Notes: a model not told the origin generated them from the sequence alone. Shown: positions 34,355 to 44,843, counted from the first letter of the stretch. The stretch is 64,000 nt of DNA from Bacteroidota bacterium (GCA_026391435.1 JAPLEJ010000005.1:1-64000); one strand, 5' to 3'. Translations and numbers: made by a program.

Positions 34355-35614
34355 TTAATTCAGCATACTACCATAGATCATTCTTTCAATTATACCTGTG
34401 ATTTCCCCATGTGAATTGGGATTTTGTTGTGTCATGATAAGCACTACCATTTTGTCTTTTGGATCAGCCCAATAAGTGGTACCGTAATAACCTCCCCATG
34501 AAAAGGAACCCTTATTTCTTAAATTTAGGTTGGCAGATTTTTCAGAGGTGATTGAAAATCCTAAACTAAAATCATCTCTATCATTCTGAGGGCTTACCAT
34601 GATGGCAGCTGTTCTAGGCGCAATGATTTGTTTTCCGTTGTATTTTCCCCCATTCATAATCATTTGTAAAAAAATTGCATAATCATATGCAGTGGAAGAT
34701 AATCCCGCACCACCTGAAAAATAAGTTTTAGGTATAATAGGGTAATTAGGGTTGATATTTCTGAAAGTAGGCGACCATTCAATGATTTGATGTGCGTCAT
34801 TTTCGGTATACACAGTTGGCATTCGATTTGCTTTTGCAGTAGGAACATTAAAATAAGTGTCTTTCATCCCTAATGGATCAAAAATATTTTTTTGACAATA
34901 AGCTTCTAATGATAAACCGCTAATCACTTCTACTATACATCCTAATAAGTCGGAATTTAATCCGTAAGTAAATTTTTCTCCTGGTTGATGTAACAAAGGT
35001 AGACCACCTAACACTTTCATTCGATCTAGTAAACTTGCATTAAAATCACCCAAGCCTGATGGAATACCAGCTTTGGTATAAATGGCGCCCATATTTGGTG
35101 TACCAATATCCGTATAATCAATACCTGATGTATGTGTTAATAAATCACGAATGGTGACTTCTCTTTTAGCAGGTATGGTTGTGTAACTGCTGTCTTTAGA
35201 ATTAAAATCTTTTAATACTTTAGGATTTTTAAAGCTAGTGATGATAGATGATACTTTTTGGTCTAACCCAATTTTTCCTTGTTCGAATAGTTGCATGATT
35301 GCTAAGCTAGTTATCGCTTTTGTTTGACTCATGATGCGATAAATTGGATTCGAAGGCATTGGTTTTTTACTCGCTTCATTTATATATCCGAATCCTTTAT
35401 GGTAAACTACTTGATTGTCTTTTACTATTATTACTGTTGAACCATTTAACCAATGGTTACTTATATATTTATTTACGAGTGTGTCAATTTGTGCAAGCTT
35501 GCCGTAATCAAACTTGTTACTTTTTACAGTTTCAAAAGAAAGTACTTGACTATAGCTAGTATTTGAAAATACAAAAGCTAATGTTAGGACAATTGCGGTT
35601 ATTTTTATTTTCAT
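34355..35614 (-). CDS. Secreted serine hydrolase, beta-lactamase family
   Basis: A 419-residue exported protein starting MKIKITAIVL, with signal ending near YSQ. Catalytic SQTK is at residues 96-99; YGLN takes the place of the YxN motif. The HxG-type site is less clear: SWGGYYGTTYW is present. The ORF can be extended 19 codons upstream, into the next gene, but ATG 35614 gives a proper signal peptide. It is the second such hydrolase in the window. It lies 20 bp behind the dehydratase gene. Confidence 0.85.
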   Translation of the reverse strand: MKIKITAIVLTLAFVFSNTSYSQVLSFETVKSNKFDYGKLAQIDTLVNKYISNHWLNGSTVIIVKDNQVVYHKGFGYINEASKKPMPSNPIYRIMSQTKAITSLAIMQLFEQGKIGLDQKVSSIITSFKNPKVLKDFNSKDSSYTTIPAKREVTIRDLLTHTSGIDYTDIGTPNMGAIYTKAGIPSGLGDFNASLLDRMKVLGGLPLLHQPGEKFTYGLNSDLLGCIVEVISGLSLEAYCQKNIFDPLGMKDTYFNVPTAKANRMPTVYTENDAHQIIEWSPTFRNINPNYPIIPKTYFSGGAGLSSTAYDYAIFLQMIMNGGKYNGKQIIAPRTAAIMVSPQNDRDDFSLGFSITSEKSANLNLRNKGSFSWGGYYGTTYWADPKDKMVVLIMTQQNPNSHGEITGIIERMIYGSMLN

Positions 35615-35633
35615 AAATCTAATTTTAAAATTT

Positions 35634-36602
35634 TTATTTTGTTTCAGTATTTGCTGGGAACCATGTTCCAAATTTAGTTAAATCTACATTGCCACCTGAT
35701 AAAATGATGCCCACTTTTTTACCTTTAAATAAGGAATCATTGCGCATGGCTGCGGCAAAAGGTACTACACAGCTGGGCTCCACAATAATTTTCATGCGCT
35801 CATATACTAGTCTTAAGGCCGCTATAATTTCCTCTTCTGATACTAATAATATATCTGTTACTAGCTCTTTAATGATGCCTAATGTTTGTTCACTTAAAGT
35901 AGTCATTAAGCCATCCGCAATGGTATCTATGAAAGGGGCCTTTTCAACTTTACCTGATCGAATACTAAGTATGGCATCTGCTGCGCCTTCGGGCTCTCCA
36001 CCATATACTTTTAAACTTGGTTTAAAATACGATGCTCCTAAACAGGTTCCAGAAAGTAATCCACCACCACCCACTGGGGTAATGACCACATCTAAATCAG
36101 GCACATCTTCCAAAAATTCTTTAACACAAGTAGCTTGTCCAGTGATGACACGATAGTCATCATAGGGATGTATAAATTCAGCACCAGTTTCTGATACTAC
36201 TTTATTTAAGGCGGTTTCACGCGCTGCTTGATTGGCTTCGCAAATAATGACTGTAGCGCCATAACCTCTAACAGCATCTACTTTAACTTGTGGCGAAGAT
36301 TTAGGCATGACAATATATGCTTTGATACCTAATGTTTTGGCTGCATAGGCTAGTGCTTGTGCATGGTTGCCTGATGAATGTGTTGCGATGCCATTTTTTA
36401 ATTGATCTGCACTTAAACTTAATGCAGCATTCATACCCCCTCTAATTTTAAATGCCCCAATTTTTTGAAAATTCTCACATTTAAAATAAAATTGAATGCC
36501 TGTCATTTCATTGATGCTCTGGTTGGTCATCACAGGCGTATGGTGTATATAGGGTTGAATGCGTTCCTGCGCTTTTTCAATATCTTCTTTTTGAATGCTC
36601 AT
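35634..36602 (-). CDS. PLP-dependent threonine/serine dehydratase
   Basis: A 322-residue fold-type II PLP enzyme: Schiff-base Lys52 in GAFKIRGG, SSGNHAQALA for the cofactor ring/phosphate region and PVGGGGLLSG as the glycine loop. There is no C-terminal ACT domain, so it is the short, catabolic (TdcB-like) or serine-racemase/hydroxyaspartate-lyase type. It deaminates threonine or serine to the 2-oxoacid; the precise substrate is uncertain. Confidence 0.88.
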   Translation of the reverse strand: MSIQKEDIEKAQERIQPYIHHTPVMTNQSINEMTGIQFYFKCENFQKIGAFKIRGGMNAALSLSADQLKNGIATHSSGNHAQALAYAAKTLGIKAYIVMPKSSPQVKVDAVRGYGATVIICEANQAARETALNKVVSETGAEFIHPYDDYRVITGQATCVKEFLEDVPDLDVVITPVGGGGLLSGTCLGASYFKPSLKVYGGEPEGAADAILSIRSGKVEKAPFIDTIADGLMTTLSEQTLGIIKELVTDILLVSEEEIIAALRLVYERMKIIVEPSCVVPFAAAMRNDSLFKGKKVGIILSGGNVDLTKFGTWFPANTETK

Positions 36603-36755
36603 AAACTTAATTTTAAATGATCCAATGGATTATTTCCAAGTATGAATTTAATGAATAATTAACCAATTTTACATTCATTACTACTATTATTAAGCTCCAT
36701 TTTTTTTATTCTAGTAGTTTATTTATATTTAGTATCTATAGTAAAATAAACAGTT

Positions 36756-37598
36756 ATGTCAAACGCTTCATTATCACTACAACAAATTGCGAGCTTTCAT
36801 AAAGACGGGTATCTTATTGTCAAAAATTTTATAAGTAAACAAGCTGTTGAAAAGCTTTATACTACAGCCACAGCTGATTATTCAATGGAAACGAATTCCA
36901 TTAATGTAACCGATCAAACGGGTAAAAATTCAAAATTATCATTATGGTTTACCCCAGGCAATGATGTATTTGGATACATGACCCGCAGTGAAAAAATGGT
37001 GAATAGTGTTGCCGCCTTGTTGGATAGTGATGCACCTGTTTGTCACTTTCATTCTAAACTCATGCAAAAGGAACCAAAAGTAGGGGGAGCTTGGGAATGG
37101 CATCAAGATTATGGATATTGGTATAAAAATCAATTTATGTTTCCTGATCAATTGTTAAGTGTGATGGTGGCATTAACGCCAGCTAATCAACAAAATGGTT
37201 GTTTGCAAGTGATTAAAGGTTCTCATAAATTAGGTCGTATTAATCATGGCTTTGCTGGCGAGCAAGTAGGGGCAGATATGGTGATGGTTGAAAATGCACT
37301 TAAATCAATGGATTTGGTTTATGTTGAAATAGAACCTGGGGATGCTTTATTTTTTCATAGTAATATTTTACATCGATCCGAAGCCAATCTATCTGAAAAC
37401 GCAAGATGGTCTATTATATCTTGCTATTCCTCCCAATCTAATTTAGCCTATAATGAAACATCTACTTCATGGCAAACTCCGATCGAAGTAGTTGCTGATG
37501 ATGCCATAACTAATTGGGAATCAACTAGTTTATCCCATGCTGATTTCCTAAAAAAAGAGAATGACCCTGCTTTAAAGTCCACTGGATGGGAAAAGTAG
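36756..37598 (+). CDS. Phytanoyl-CoA dioxygenase (PhyH) family oxygenase
   Basis: A 280-residue Fe(II)/2-oxoglutarate oxygenase. The metal triad is H116, D118 (WEWHQDYG) and H206 in ILHRSEAN; R208 region binds 2-oxoglutarate. Bacterial PhyH proteins hydroxylate varied small molecules and this substrate is unknown. A terminator-like hairpin follows at 37599-37645, setting it apart from the xylose genes. Confidence 0.85.
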   Translation: MSNASLSLQQIASFHKDGYLIVKNFISKQAVEKLYTTATADYSMETNSINVTDQTGKNSKLSLWFTPGNDVFGYMTRSEKMVNSVAALLDSDAPVCHFHSKLMQKEPKVGGAWEWHQDYGYWYKNQFMFPDQLLSVMVALTPANQQNGCLQVIKGSHKLGRINHGFAGEQVGADMVMVENALKSMDLVYVEIEPGDALFFHSNILHRSEANLSENARWSIISCYSSQSNLAYNETSTSWQTPIEVVADDAITNWESTSLSHADFLKKENDPALKSTGWEK

Positions 37599-37645
37599 AA
37601 AAGCAATGAACACCTTTAATATAAACACTAGGGGTGCTTGCTTTT
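37599..37645 (+). terminator. Terminator between PhyH and xylB
   Basis: AAAAGCAA (37599-37606) pairs with TTGCTTTT (37638-37645), and CACC (37611-37614) with GGTG (37633-37636), leaving a bulge. T-rich DNA follows. Its presence argues against translation of xylB from in-frame codons upstream of 37707. Confidence 0.5.
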
Positions 37646-37706
37646 ATTTCTTATTTTTAATGACAACATTACCTTTTTTAAAAAGGATAAACATGTTCAA
37701 ATTGTT

Positions 37707-39182
37707 ATGTATTTATTAGGAATTGATATTGGCACATCTTCAATTAAAGTATCGGTGGTAGAGGCAAACAGTACTAAATGTATTGCGTCTGCACAATATC
37801 CTGATAATGAATCGGCCATCACTTCTTTGCAAATTGGATGGGCCGAGCAATCTCCTGAAATGTGGTGGGAGCATATTCAAAAAGCCATTTTAAAATTACA
37901 TGCTACAAAAAAATATGAAGCTTCTGATATTAGTGCAATTGGTATTTCTTATCAAATGCATGGTTTAGTATTAGTAGATAAAAATCAACAAGTCCTTCGA
38001 GATAGTATTATATGGTGCGATAGTAGGGCAGTTGAAATAGGAGAAGCTGCTTTTAATCAAATAGGCCATGAAAAATGCTTATCGCATTTATTAAATTCTC
38101 CTGGAAATTTTACTGCTTCAAAATTAGCTTGGGTAAAGAAAAACGAACCTGCTATTTATGAAAAAATTGCACATGTGATGTTGCCTGGCGATTTTATATC
38201 TATGAAATTAACCGGTACCATAACCACCAGCATTTCGGCTTTATCGGAAGGTATTTTTTGGGATTTTAAAAACAACGAACTATCCAAGGACATCATAAAT
38301 CATTATGGATTAAATCCATCTATGCTGCCTAGTATCCAACCTGTATTCAGCGATCATGGGCATTTACTTTCAAACATGGCAAGCGCACTTCAATTAAATG
38401 AAGGTATCCCTATCACTTATAAAGCAGGCGATCAACCTAATAATGCTTTATCATTAAATGTTTTGGAACCAGGCGAAGTAGCAGCCACAGCAGGCACTTC
38501 AGGCGTTATATATGGTGTGACAGACAGCATTACTTATGATCCACAATCAAGGGTGAATACTTTTGCGCATGTAAACCATACCGACAATTTAAATAGATTA
38601 GGCATATTGCTTTGTATTAATGGTACTGGCATTTTAAATAGTTGGGTAAAAAAAATGGCAGCCTCTCAAATGGATTATGTTCAAATGAATACAGCCGCAG
38701 CGGGCATCAATGCAGGAAGCGATGGTTTACAAATCATGCCTTTTGGAAATGGAGCAGAGCGTATTTTTAATAATAAAATAATTGGCGCACAATTTATTAA
38801 TATAGATTTTAATAAACACAGTCAAGCACATATTTTTAGAGCAGCACAGGAAGGGATCGCTTTTACATTTAGATATGGTATTGATGTTATGCGTGAAAAC
38901 GGGATGTCTCCAAGTATTATCCGTGCTGGATTTTCTAATATGTTTTTGAGTGATGTATTTACCGATGCTTTTGTAAATGCAACAAATGTGCCTGTTGCCT
39001 TATATCATACAGATGGAAGTGTAGGTGCAGCCATAGGCGCAGGAATTGGTTCGGGCGCATATAAAAATGCCAATGAAGCTTTTAGTAATTTTAAACCTAT
39101 TAAAGTAGTGGAACCCACTAGGGAAAAGCTATTTAATGAACTATATTTGAATTGGAAAAATGCATTAGAAAAATATTTGTAA
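37707..39182 (+). CDS. xylB: Xylulokinase
   Basis: A 491-residue FGGY kinase that starts at YLLGIDIGTSSIKVSVV. Substrate and ATP motifs follow: SYQMHGLVLVD, IIWCDSRA, YKAGDQPNNALSLN and GFSNMFLSDVFTDAF. It phosphorylates D-xylulose on O5. ATG 37707 is chosen because upstream extension crosses a terminator and adds a non-homologous leader. TACCTTTT (37670-37677) may be the -7 element. It is first in an operon with xylA. Confidence 0.93.
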   Translation: MYLLGIDIGTSSIKVSVVEANSTKCIASAQYPDNESAITSLQIGWAEQSPEMWWEHIQKAILKLHATKKYEASDISAIGISYQMHGLVLVDKNQQVLRDSIIWCDSRAVEIGEAAFNQIGHEKCLSHLLNSPGNFTASKLAWVKKNEPAIYEKIAHVMLPGDFISMKLTGTITTSISALSEGIFWDFKNNELSKDIINHYGLNPSMLPSIQPVFSDHGHLLSNMASALQLNEGIPITYKAGDQPNNALSLNVLEPGEVAATAGTSGVIYGVTDSITYDPQSRVNTFAHVNHTDNLNRLGILLCINGTGILNSWVKKMAASQMDYVQMNTAAAGINAGSDGLQIMPFGNGAERIFNNKIIGAQFINIDFNKHSQAHIFRAAQEGIAFTFRYGIDVMRENGMSPSIIRAGFSNMFLSDVFTDAFVNATNVPVALYHTDGSVGAAIGAGIGSGAYKNANEAFSNFKPIKVVEPTREKLFNELYLNWKNALEKYL

Positions 39183-39202
39183 TTCGTTTAAAAAAGTAAA
39201 TT

Positions 39203-40531
39203 ATGTCAGTAGTATTAGGAGAAAAAGAATTTTTCAAAGGAATTGAAAAAATTACATTCGAAGGACAAGGTAGCGATAACCCTTTAGCATATCGTTGGTA
39301 TGATGAAACCAAAGTAGTAGCAGGTAAGCCTATGAAAGAATGGCTTCGATTTGCAGTTGCTTATTGGCATAGTTTTGTTGGAAATGGAAGTGATCCATTT
39401 GGCGAACCTACTTTAATATATCCTTGGAATAATAATGCTGACGCGGTAGGGCGCGCAAAGGATAAAGCAGATGCTGCTTTTGAATTCATAACAAAATTGG
39501 GCTTGCCTTATTATTGTTTTCATGATGTGGATGTGGTCGATTTTACAAACGATGTTCATGACAATGAAAAACGATTACAAGCTTTAACTTCTTACTTAAA
39601 AGCAAAGCAAGATGCAAGCGGAGTTAAATTATTATGGGGCACTGCGAATGTTTTTAGTAACAAAAGATATATGAATGGGGCGTCTACCAATCCTGATTTT
39701 CATGTGCTCGCACACGCTGCAACGCAAGTAAAGGGGGCATTAGATGCTACAATAGCATTGGGTGGAGAAAATTATGTTTTTTGGGGAGGTCGTGAAGGAT
39801 ATATGTCTTTGTTGAATACCAATATGAAAAGAGAAAAGGATCATTTGGCGAAATTTTTACATACTGCTAAAGACTATGCTCGAAAAAATGGTTTTAAAGG
39901 AACTTTCTTTATTGAACCTAAGCCTTGTGAACCCACTAAACATCAGTATGACTATGATTGCGAAACGGTTATTGGATTTTTGCGTCAGTACGATTTATTG
40001 AATGATTTTAAATTAAATATAGAGGTGAATCATGCAACACTTGCTGGCCATACTTTTCAACATGAATTACAAGTAGCAGTGGATGCTGGGATGTTGGGCA
40101 GTATGGATGCCAATCGTGGTGATTATCAAAATGGCTGGGATACGGATCAATTTCCAACCAATCTTAATGAGTTGGTTGAATCTATGTTGATCATTATTGA
40201 GGCAGGTGGTTTTCAGGGAGGTGGAATTAATTTTGACGCAAAAAGACGCCGTAATTCAACGGATGCTGCCGATTTATTTCATGCGCACATTGGTGGCATT
40301 GATGCTTTTGCTCGTTCTTTAATTACTGCAGATGCTATTTTACAAAAATCAGACTATAAAAAAATTCGTTCAAACAGGTATGCTTCCTTTGATGCAGGAA
40401 AGGGTAAAGATTTTGAACAAGGAAAATTAACCCTTGAAGATTTAAGAAATTTTGCAATTGAGAATGGAGAACCTAAAACCACTAGTGGTCAACAAGAATA
40501 TTTGGAGAACATTATTAATCGATTTATTTAG
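39203..40531 (+). CDS. xylA: Xylose isomerase
   Basis: A 442-residue xylose isomerase with [44 protein letters not shown], and [15 protein letters not shown]; these carry the catalytic His and the metal-binding Glu/Asp residues. It converts D-xylose to D-xylulose, the substrate of XylB. It follows xylB by 20 bp. There is no xylose porter or regulator in the window. Confidence 0.96.
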   Translation: MSVVLGEKEFFKGIEKITFEGQGSDNPLAYRWYDETKVVAGKPMKEWLRFAVAYWHSFVGNGSDPFGEPTLIYPWNNNADAVGRAKDKADAAFEFITKLGLPYYCFHDVDVVDFTNDVHDNEKRLQALTSYLKAKQDASGVKLLWGTANVFSNKRYMNGASTNPDFHVLAHAATQVKGALDATIALGGENYVFWGGREGYMSLLNTNMKREKDHLAKFLHTAKDYARKNGFKGTFFIEPKPCEPTKHQYDYDCETVIGFLRQYDLLNDFKLNIEVNHATLAGHTFQHELQVAVDAGMLGSMDANRGDYQNGWDTDQFPTNLNELVESMLIIIEAGGFQGGGINFDAKRRRNSTDAADLFHAHIGGIDAFARSLITADAILQKSDYKKIRSNRYASFDAGKGKDFEQGKLTLEDLRNFAIENGEPKTTSGQQEYLENIINRFI

Positions 40532-40534
40532 TTC

Positions 40535-41845
40535 ATGCAAACTGCCAATAAAAAATTAGGTTTATGGACAACCACTTCCTTGGTATTAGGAAATATGATT
40601 GGAGCGGGTGTGTTTTTAATGCCTGCCACACTCGCTTCTATTGGCGGCATTAGTTTGATTGGATGGATTTGTGCTGCATTTGGAGCATTTTTATTAGCAA
40701 AAGTATTTGCTAATTTAAGTAGGCTATTGCCTGAAGCCGAAGGTGGTCCTTATGCCTATTCGCAAAAAGGGCTGGGTGATTTCGCAGGCTTTTTAGTAGC
40801 CTGGGGTTATCTAGTTTCAGTTTGGTTTACGAATGCAGCGATTGCTGTTTCCTTTATAAGTGCCATGAGTACTTTTATTCCAATATTGGCCACCAATCCC
40901 TTAATCGCAGTGATTGCAGGGTTGGCTACTATTTGGATTTTAACTTGGGTGAATTCTTTAGGTATTTTAACTTCTGGAAAATTACAATTGGTCACTACCA
41001 TTTTAAAAGTAGTTCCATTGGTGCTCATTGGGATTGGCGGATTATTTTTTATTCATTGGAATAATTTTTTACCCTTTAATGTTTCTGGCACTTCTACTTT
41101 TTCTGCGATCACACAAGCCACAACTTTAGCTTTCTTTGCTTTTTTAGGAGTGGAATGTGCCACCATACCTTCGGGTAGCGTTAAAGATTCGGCTAATACA
41201 GTTGCAAGAGCAACTATGATTGGGACGCTGTTAGCTACATTTGTTTATATTATTAGTACGGTGAGTGTGATGGGTATGATTCCAATTTCAAAATTGCAAC
41301 ATTCACTCACCCCTTTTGCAGACGCAGCTGAAATTATCTATGGTAGTTCAGCAAAATATTGGGTAAGTGCCGGTATTGCCATTGCTGCATTTGGCGCTCT
41401 GAATGGTTATATTTTAATTCAAGGACAATTACCATATGCCATTGCTAAGGATAAATTATTCCCAAAAGTATTTATGAAATTAAATGCAAATGGGGTACCT
41501 GCTTTTGGCTTAGCCATTTCAAGTGTTTTTGTTTCGTTGTTTATGTGTATGAATTATACAAAGGGATTGGTTGACCAGTTTAAATTTTTAATTTTATTAA
41601 GCACTTTATCCGCGTTGATACCCTATTTATTTTCAACAGCAGCTTATATGATCATTCGACTCAAACATCAATTTAATTCTAAATTGGTTCTTTATTCTGC
41701 AATATCTTTAGCTGCTTTATCTTTTTTATTTTTTATGTGGATGGTTTATGGCACTGGACAAGAAACCGTTTTTTGGGGCTTTTTGTTAACCATCTCCTCT
41801 GTCCCCATTTATGTTTGGGCAGTTTGGAAAAGAGATAAATCTTAA
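40535..41845 (+). CDS. APC-family amino-acid permease
   Basis: A 436-residue transporter with about 12 membrane helices. TTSLVLGNMIGAGVFLMPATLAS is the signature first helix of APC transporters; overall it looks like the AdiC/YjeH basic amino-acid antiporters. It starts 3 bp after xylA and is therefore in the xylose operon, although the protein is a likely amino-acid carrier and its next neighbour is an arginine-type hydrolase. Arginine or a related guanidino compound is a reasonable guess for the substrate. Confidence 0.85.
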   Translation: MQTANKKLGLWTTTSLVLGNMIGAGVFLMPATLASIGGISLIGWICAAFGAFLLAKVFANLSRLLPEAEGGPYAYSQKGLGDFAGFLVAWGYLVSVWFTNAAIAVSFISAMSTFIPILATNPLIAVIAGLATIWILTWVNSLGILTSGKLQLVTTILKVVPLVLIGIGGLFFIHWNNFLPFNVSGTSTFSAITQATTLAFFAFLGVECATIPSGSVKDSANTVARATMIGTLLATFVYIISTVSVMGMIPISKLQHSLTPFADAAEIIYGSSAKYWVSAGIAIAAFGALNGYILIQGQLPYAIAKDKLFPKVFMKLNANGVPAFGLAISSVFVSLFMCMNYTKGLVDQFKFLILLSTLSALIPYLFSTAAYMIIRLKHQFNSKLVLYSAISLAALSFLFFMWMVYGTGQETVFWGFLLTISSVPIYVWAVWKRDKS

Positions 41846-41890
41846 TACAAATACTCAACTTCCATCTATAATTATAAACTTCATTAGTAA

Positions 41891-42766
41891 ATGAGTCACT
41901 TATCCCATTCTGAATCAGGAAAATTAAAATCTTTATTTATAAAAAAAGCGGCGGCTGCTTTTATTGATGATGCGCATATTGAAAAGCATTGGTCTAATTT
42001 AAATTATCTTGACAAGCCTATTATACATAACGCCCTTGCAGAATATGAATCATTTGAAAAGATATTGCAAGAACATGGAGCTCAAATATTATATTTTCCA
42101 GAAGATAGTTCAGTGAATATGGATTCTATTTATTGTCGTGATGCATCAATTGCTACAAGTAAAGGGATGATTATATGCAGGATGGGAAAAGAGGGTCGAA
42201 AAGAGGAACCTGCCGCACAACAAAAAGCCTTTGAAGCAAATGGTATTCCAGTATTGGGTGTCATTGTTGCACCTGGCACCATTGAAGGTGGTGATGTTGC
42301 CTGGTTAGATGCAAACACTTTAGCGGTTGGACATACTTATAGAACCAATGAGGAAGGTATTAGACAAGTGACCGCATTATTACAACCATTGGGAGTCAAT
42401 GTGATCACTGTACCAATGCCACATTACCGAGGTCCTTCGGATGTATTTCATTTAATGTCAGTATTAAGTCCAGTTGCCGATAATATAGCAGTGGTATATT
42501 CTCCATTGATTCCTATTGTTTTTAGAAATGAATTATTAGTGCGTGGATTTGAATTGGTCGAAGTACCGGAAGAAGAATTTGATAGTATGGGTTGTAATGT
42601 ATTGGCATTAGCGCCTCGAACTTGCCTCATGGTAAAAGGGAATCCTATTACTAAATCAAGACTTGAAGCAGCTGGCTGCAAAGTAATTGAATATGAAGGT
42701 GCTGATATTAGTGTAAAAGGCGGCGGTGGGCCTACTTGTTTAACAAGACCCATCACAAGAGGTTGA
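41891..42766 (+). CDS. Dimethylarginine dimethylaminohydrolase (DDAH)-like guanidine hydrolase
   Basis: A 291-residue pentein-fold enzyme. The catalytic set is visible: R83-D84 in CRDAS, E132 in EGGD, H187 in DVFHLMS and nucleophile C283 in GGGPTCLTRP. Relatives hydrolyse methylated arginines or arginine to citrulline. It is downstream of the APC permease by 45 bp, which suggests uptake and hydrolysis of a guanidino compound; specificity is not known. Confidence 0.85.
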   Translation: MSHLSHSESGKLKSLFIKKAAAAFIDDAHIEKHWSNLNYLDKPIIHNALAEYESFEKILQEHGAQILYFPEDSSVNMDSIYCRDASIATSKGMIICRMGKEGRKEEPAAQQKAFEANGIPVLGVIVAPGTIEGGDVAWLDANTLAVGHTYRTNEEGIRQVTALLQPLGVNVITVPMPHYRGPSDVFHLMSVLSPVADNIAVVYSPLIPIVFRNELLVRGFELVEVPEEEFDSMGCNVLALAPRTCLMVKGNPITKSRLEAAGCKVIEYEGADISVKGGGGPTCLTRPITRG

Positions 42767-42776
42767 TAATGCAAGC

Positions 42777-43331
42777 TTAAGCTTGCCAATCCCACAATAC
42801 AATATCCCAGCCAGTCCCCACTTGCTCAATCACGCCAATGGTTTCAAATCCAATTTTTTGATGTCGATGAATAGATCTTTTATTGGCTTGTGAAATATCA
42901 GTTACTAAATATTTATAATTTTTTGCGTGTAAATTTTTATAAAATTCATACATCTTAGCGACCCATCCTTGTCCTCTATGGCTTTTACCTACACATACTT
43001 GACCCACTAAAATATAGTTTTCGTTTTTCAAAAGGGAGCCTTTGTATTCAGTAGCATCTAAAGTATCAAATAAATGATCTAATTCAGGGTGCTCCCCTAA
43101 TACTTCCTTATTTGTTACAATAGTATAGCCCACTACTTCTTCTCCTTCTTTAACTATAATAGAGGGATATACATTATGCATTAATTGAAGTAAGGATAAA
43201 TCATATTCTGAAGTCACAAACCCTTCTTTCATTGCTTCTACTTCCCCAATCAGTTTTCTTAAGTTATCAGTTTGTAATTGTTTTAAACCTATTAATTCTT
43301 TTTCTGTTTCTACTAATTTTAAAACCGCCAT
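42777..43331 (-). CDS. GNAT acetyltransferase
   Basis: A 184-residue GNAT protein. The acetyl-CoA loop is VGKSHRGQGWVAKMYEF (Q/RxxGxG/A type), then a strand and helix ending at KRSIHRHQKIGFE. Residues 1-70 are helical and variable. The acceptor is unknown. It is convergent with the DDAH gene (10-bp gap) and 11 bp downstream of the ClC gene, probably in one operon with it. Confidence 0.82.
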   Translation of the reverse strand: MAVLKLVETEKELIGLKQLQTDNLRKLIGEVEAMKEGFVTSEYDLSLLQLMHNVYPSIIVKEGEEVVGYTIVTNKEVLGEHPELDHLFDTLDATEYKGSLLKNENYILVGQVCVGKSHRGQGWVAKMYEFYKNLHAKNYKYLVTDISQANKRSIHRHQKIGFETIGVIEQVGTGWDIVLWDWQA

Positions 43332-43342
43332 AACGAGCTCAA

Positions 43343-44605
43343 TTAAATTTTAAAAATATTTTTTACTGATTCATGCAGTTGATACTTTAAATTTTGTTTC
43401 ATGGGGGAGGCATAAATTCCCGTCATGCCAGAAGTAAAATAGGCCATGATACATGCGAGTCCTATAAAAATCCCACTTGATAATCCAAATAATTCTATTC
43501 CTAATACGATAGAAGCAATGATACAATTGGTGGCACCTGCAAATACAGCAACAAAGCCCATTCCGGCTAGTAAAGCCATTGGTAGCGGGATAAACCAAAT
43601 TAAAATATTTCCTAAAGTGGCACCAATAAAAAATAGAGGCGTCACTTCGCCACCTTTAAAACCAGCGCTTAAAGTAAAGCTGGTTATGATTATTTTAATA
43701 ATAAAATCAAAATTACCTGCTGGCGATATAAATGCATTTGATATCGAAGGAATGCCAAGTCCAATATATTGAGTAGAATTAAATAAAACAATAAACAGGG
43801 CAATAAAAACACCGCCGATAAATGGGCGCAATGGAGCAAATTTTACTTTAGAAAATAAGATTTCAAATAATTTACCAAGATATATAAAGACAAAAGCTGC
43901 TAAACCAAAAATAAGTCCTGCAACCATTGTCCAAGCTAAATTAGTAAATGAAATAGATGGGATGGTTGTAATGGAATAAATAGTATGTTTCACTTGCCAT
44001 GCCAAACAAATATAATGAGCGCAATAAGCAGTGTAAATACTAAGAAGTAAATCTGCTTGTTTTATCTTTTTTAAAGACATTATTTCTAAAGCAAATATAG
44101 CGCCTGCTATTGGCGTTCCAAAGACAGCAGCGAATCCAGCACTAATGCCCATAATTAAAATCGTCTTTCTTTCTGTGGTATTTAATTTAAATAGGCGCGT
44201 TAATTGATCAGCGATAGCCCCGCCCATTTGTACTGCAGTTCCTTCTCTACCCGCAGAACCACCACCAACATGCGTTAGCAGGGTGCTAAAAAAAACAAGG
44301 GGCACCATGATGAAAGGAATAGGTTTCGAATCGCTTCCACTTTCAACATTTTGATGTGTTTCTATAATTAAATTATTCCCTTTTTTACTTTCCTCGCCAT
44401 GATAGTAGTAAGCCAATCCAATGGCCAAACCAATAAAGGGTAAAAAATTTACAATCCAAATATGGTCGCTACGCCATAGCGTGACACGGTCTAATGAAAT
44501 TAAAAACAGGGCAGTGGCGGATCCTACAATTCCACCCACAATAATGCAAATTAATATCCATTTTACAAGAGATGAAAAAAGGGTATTTAATTTACTTACT
44601 TGCAT
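43343..44605 (-). CDS. ClC-type chloride channel/antiporter
   Basis: A 420-residue ClC protein with ten or more membrane helices. GGGSAGREGTAVQMGG is the GxGxPE/GREG selectivity region and GFKGGEVTPLFFIGATLGN another conserved part. The gating glutamate lies in GREG. No CBS domains follow the membrane part. Its start overlaps the 3' end of the CBU_0592-like gene by 14 bp. Confidence 0.9.
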   Translation of the reverse strand: MQVSKLNTLFSSLVKWILICIIVGGIVGSATALFLISLDRVTLWRSDHIWIVNFLPFIGLAIGLAYYYHGEESKKGNNLIIETHQNVESGSDSKPIPFIMVPLVFFSTLLTHVGGGSAGREGTAVQMGGAIADQLTRLFKLNTTERKTILIMGISAGFAAVFGTPIAGAIFALEIMSLKKIKQADLLLSIYTAYCAHYICLAWQVKHTIYSITTIPSISFTNLAWTMVAGLIFGLAAFVFIYLGKLFEILFSKVKFAPLRPFIGGVFIALFIVLFNSTQYIGLGIPSISNAFISPAGNFDFIIKIIITSFTLSAGFKGGEVTPLFFIGATLGNILIWFIPLPMALLAGMGFVAVFAGATNCIIASIVLGIELFGLSSGIFIGLACIMAYFTSGMTGIYASPMKQNLKYQLHESVKNIFKI

Positions 44606-44843
44606 TTTTATTCTCTTTTTTACTTATCATCACAATGGCAATAATCACCCATATTATATTAACTAACATCGAGGGGTAAGCCTGATGATAATAAGTATTT
44701 ACAACAAAAAATAATCCACCTATAATATTGGCAAGAACATAGACCTTACTAGATGCAGGCAATTTGCCGGTTATGTTGAGTGCATAAGAACCCACAATTA
44801 ACACAGAGGCAATCCAGCCCATCACTTCTATTAGTATACTCAT
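44592..44843 (-). CDS. CBU_0592-like small membrane protein
   Basis: An 83-residue protein with three hydrophobic segments (about 5-22, 32-48, 57-74), most like the CBU_0592 membrane-protein family. It overlaps the downstream ClC gene by 14 bp, so the two are translated together. No function known. Confidence 0.65.
   Translation of the reverse strand: MSILIEVMGWIASVLIVGSYALNITGKLPASSKVYVLANIIGGLFFVVNTYYHQAYPSMLVNIIWVIIAIVMISKKENKNASK

Noticed and set aside
35689-36156. 155-residue plus-strand frame
   Set aside because: It is exactly antisense to the PLP-dependent dehydratase gene, with no recognisable domain.
37638-37706. Upstream extension of xylB
   Set aside because: It crosses the terminator hairpin at 37599-37645, and the extra residues do not resemble a kinase N-terminus; ATG 37707 gives the standard start.
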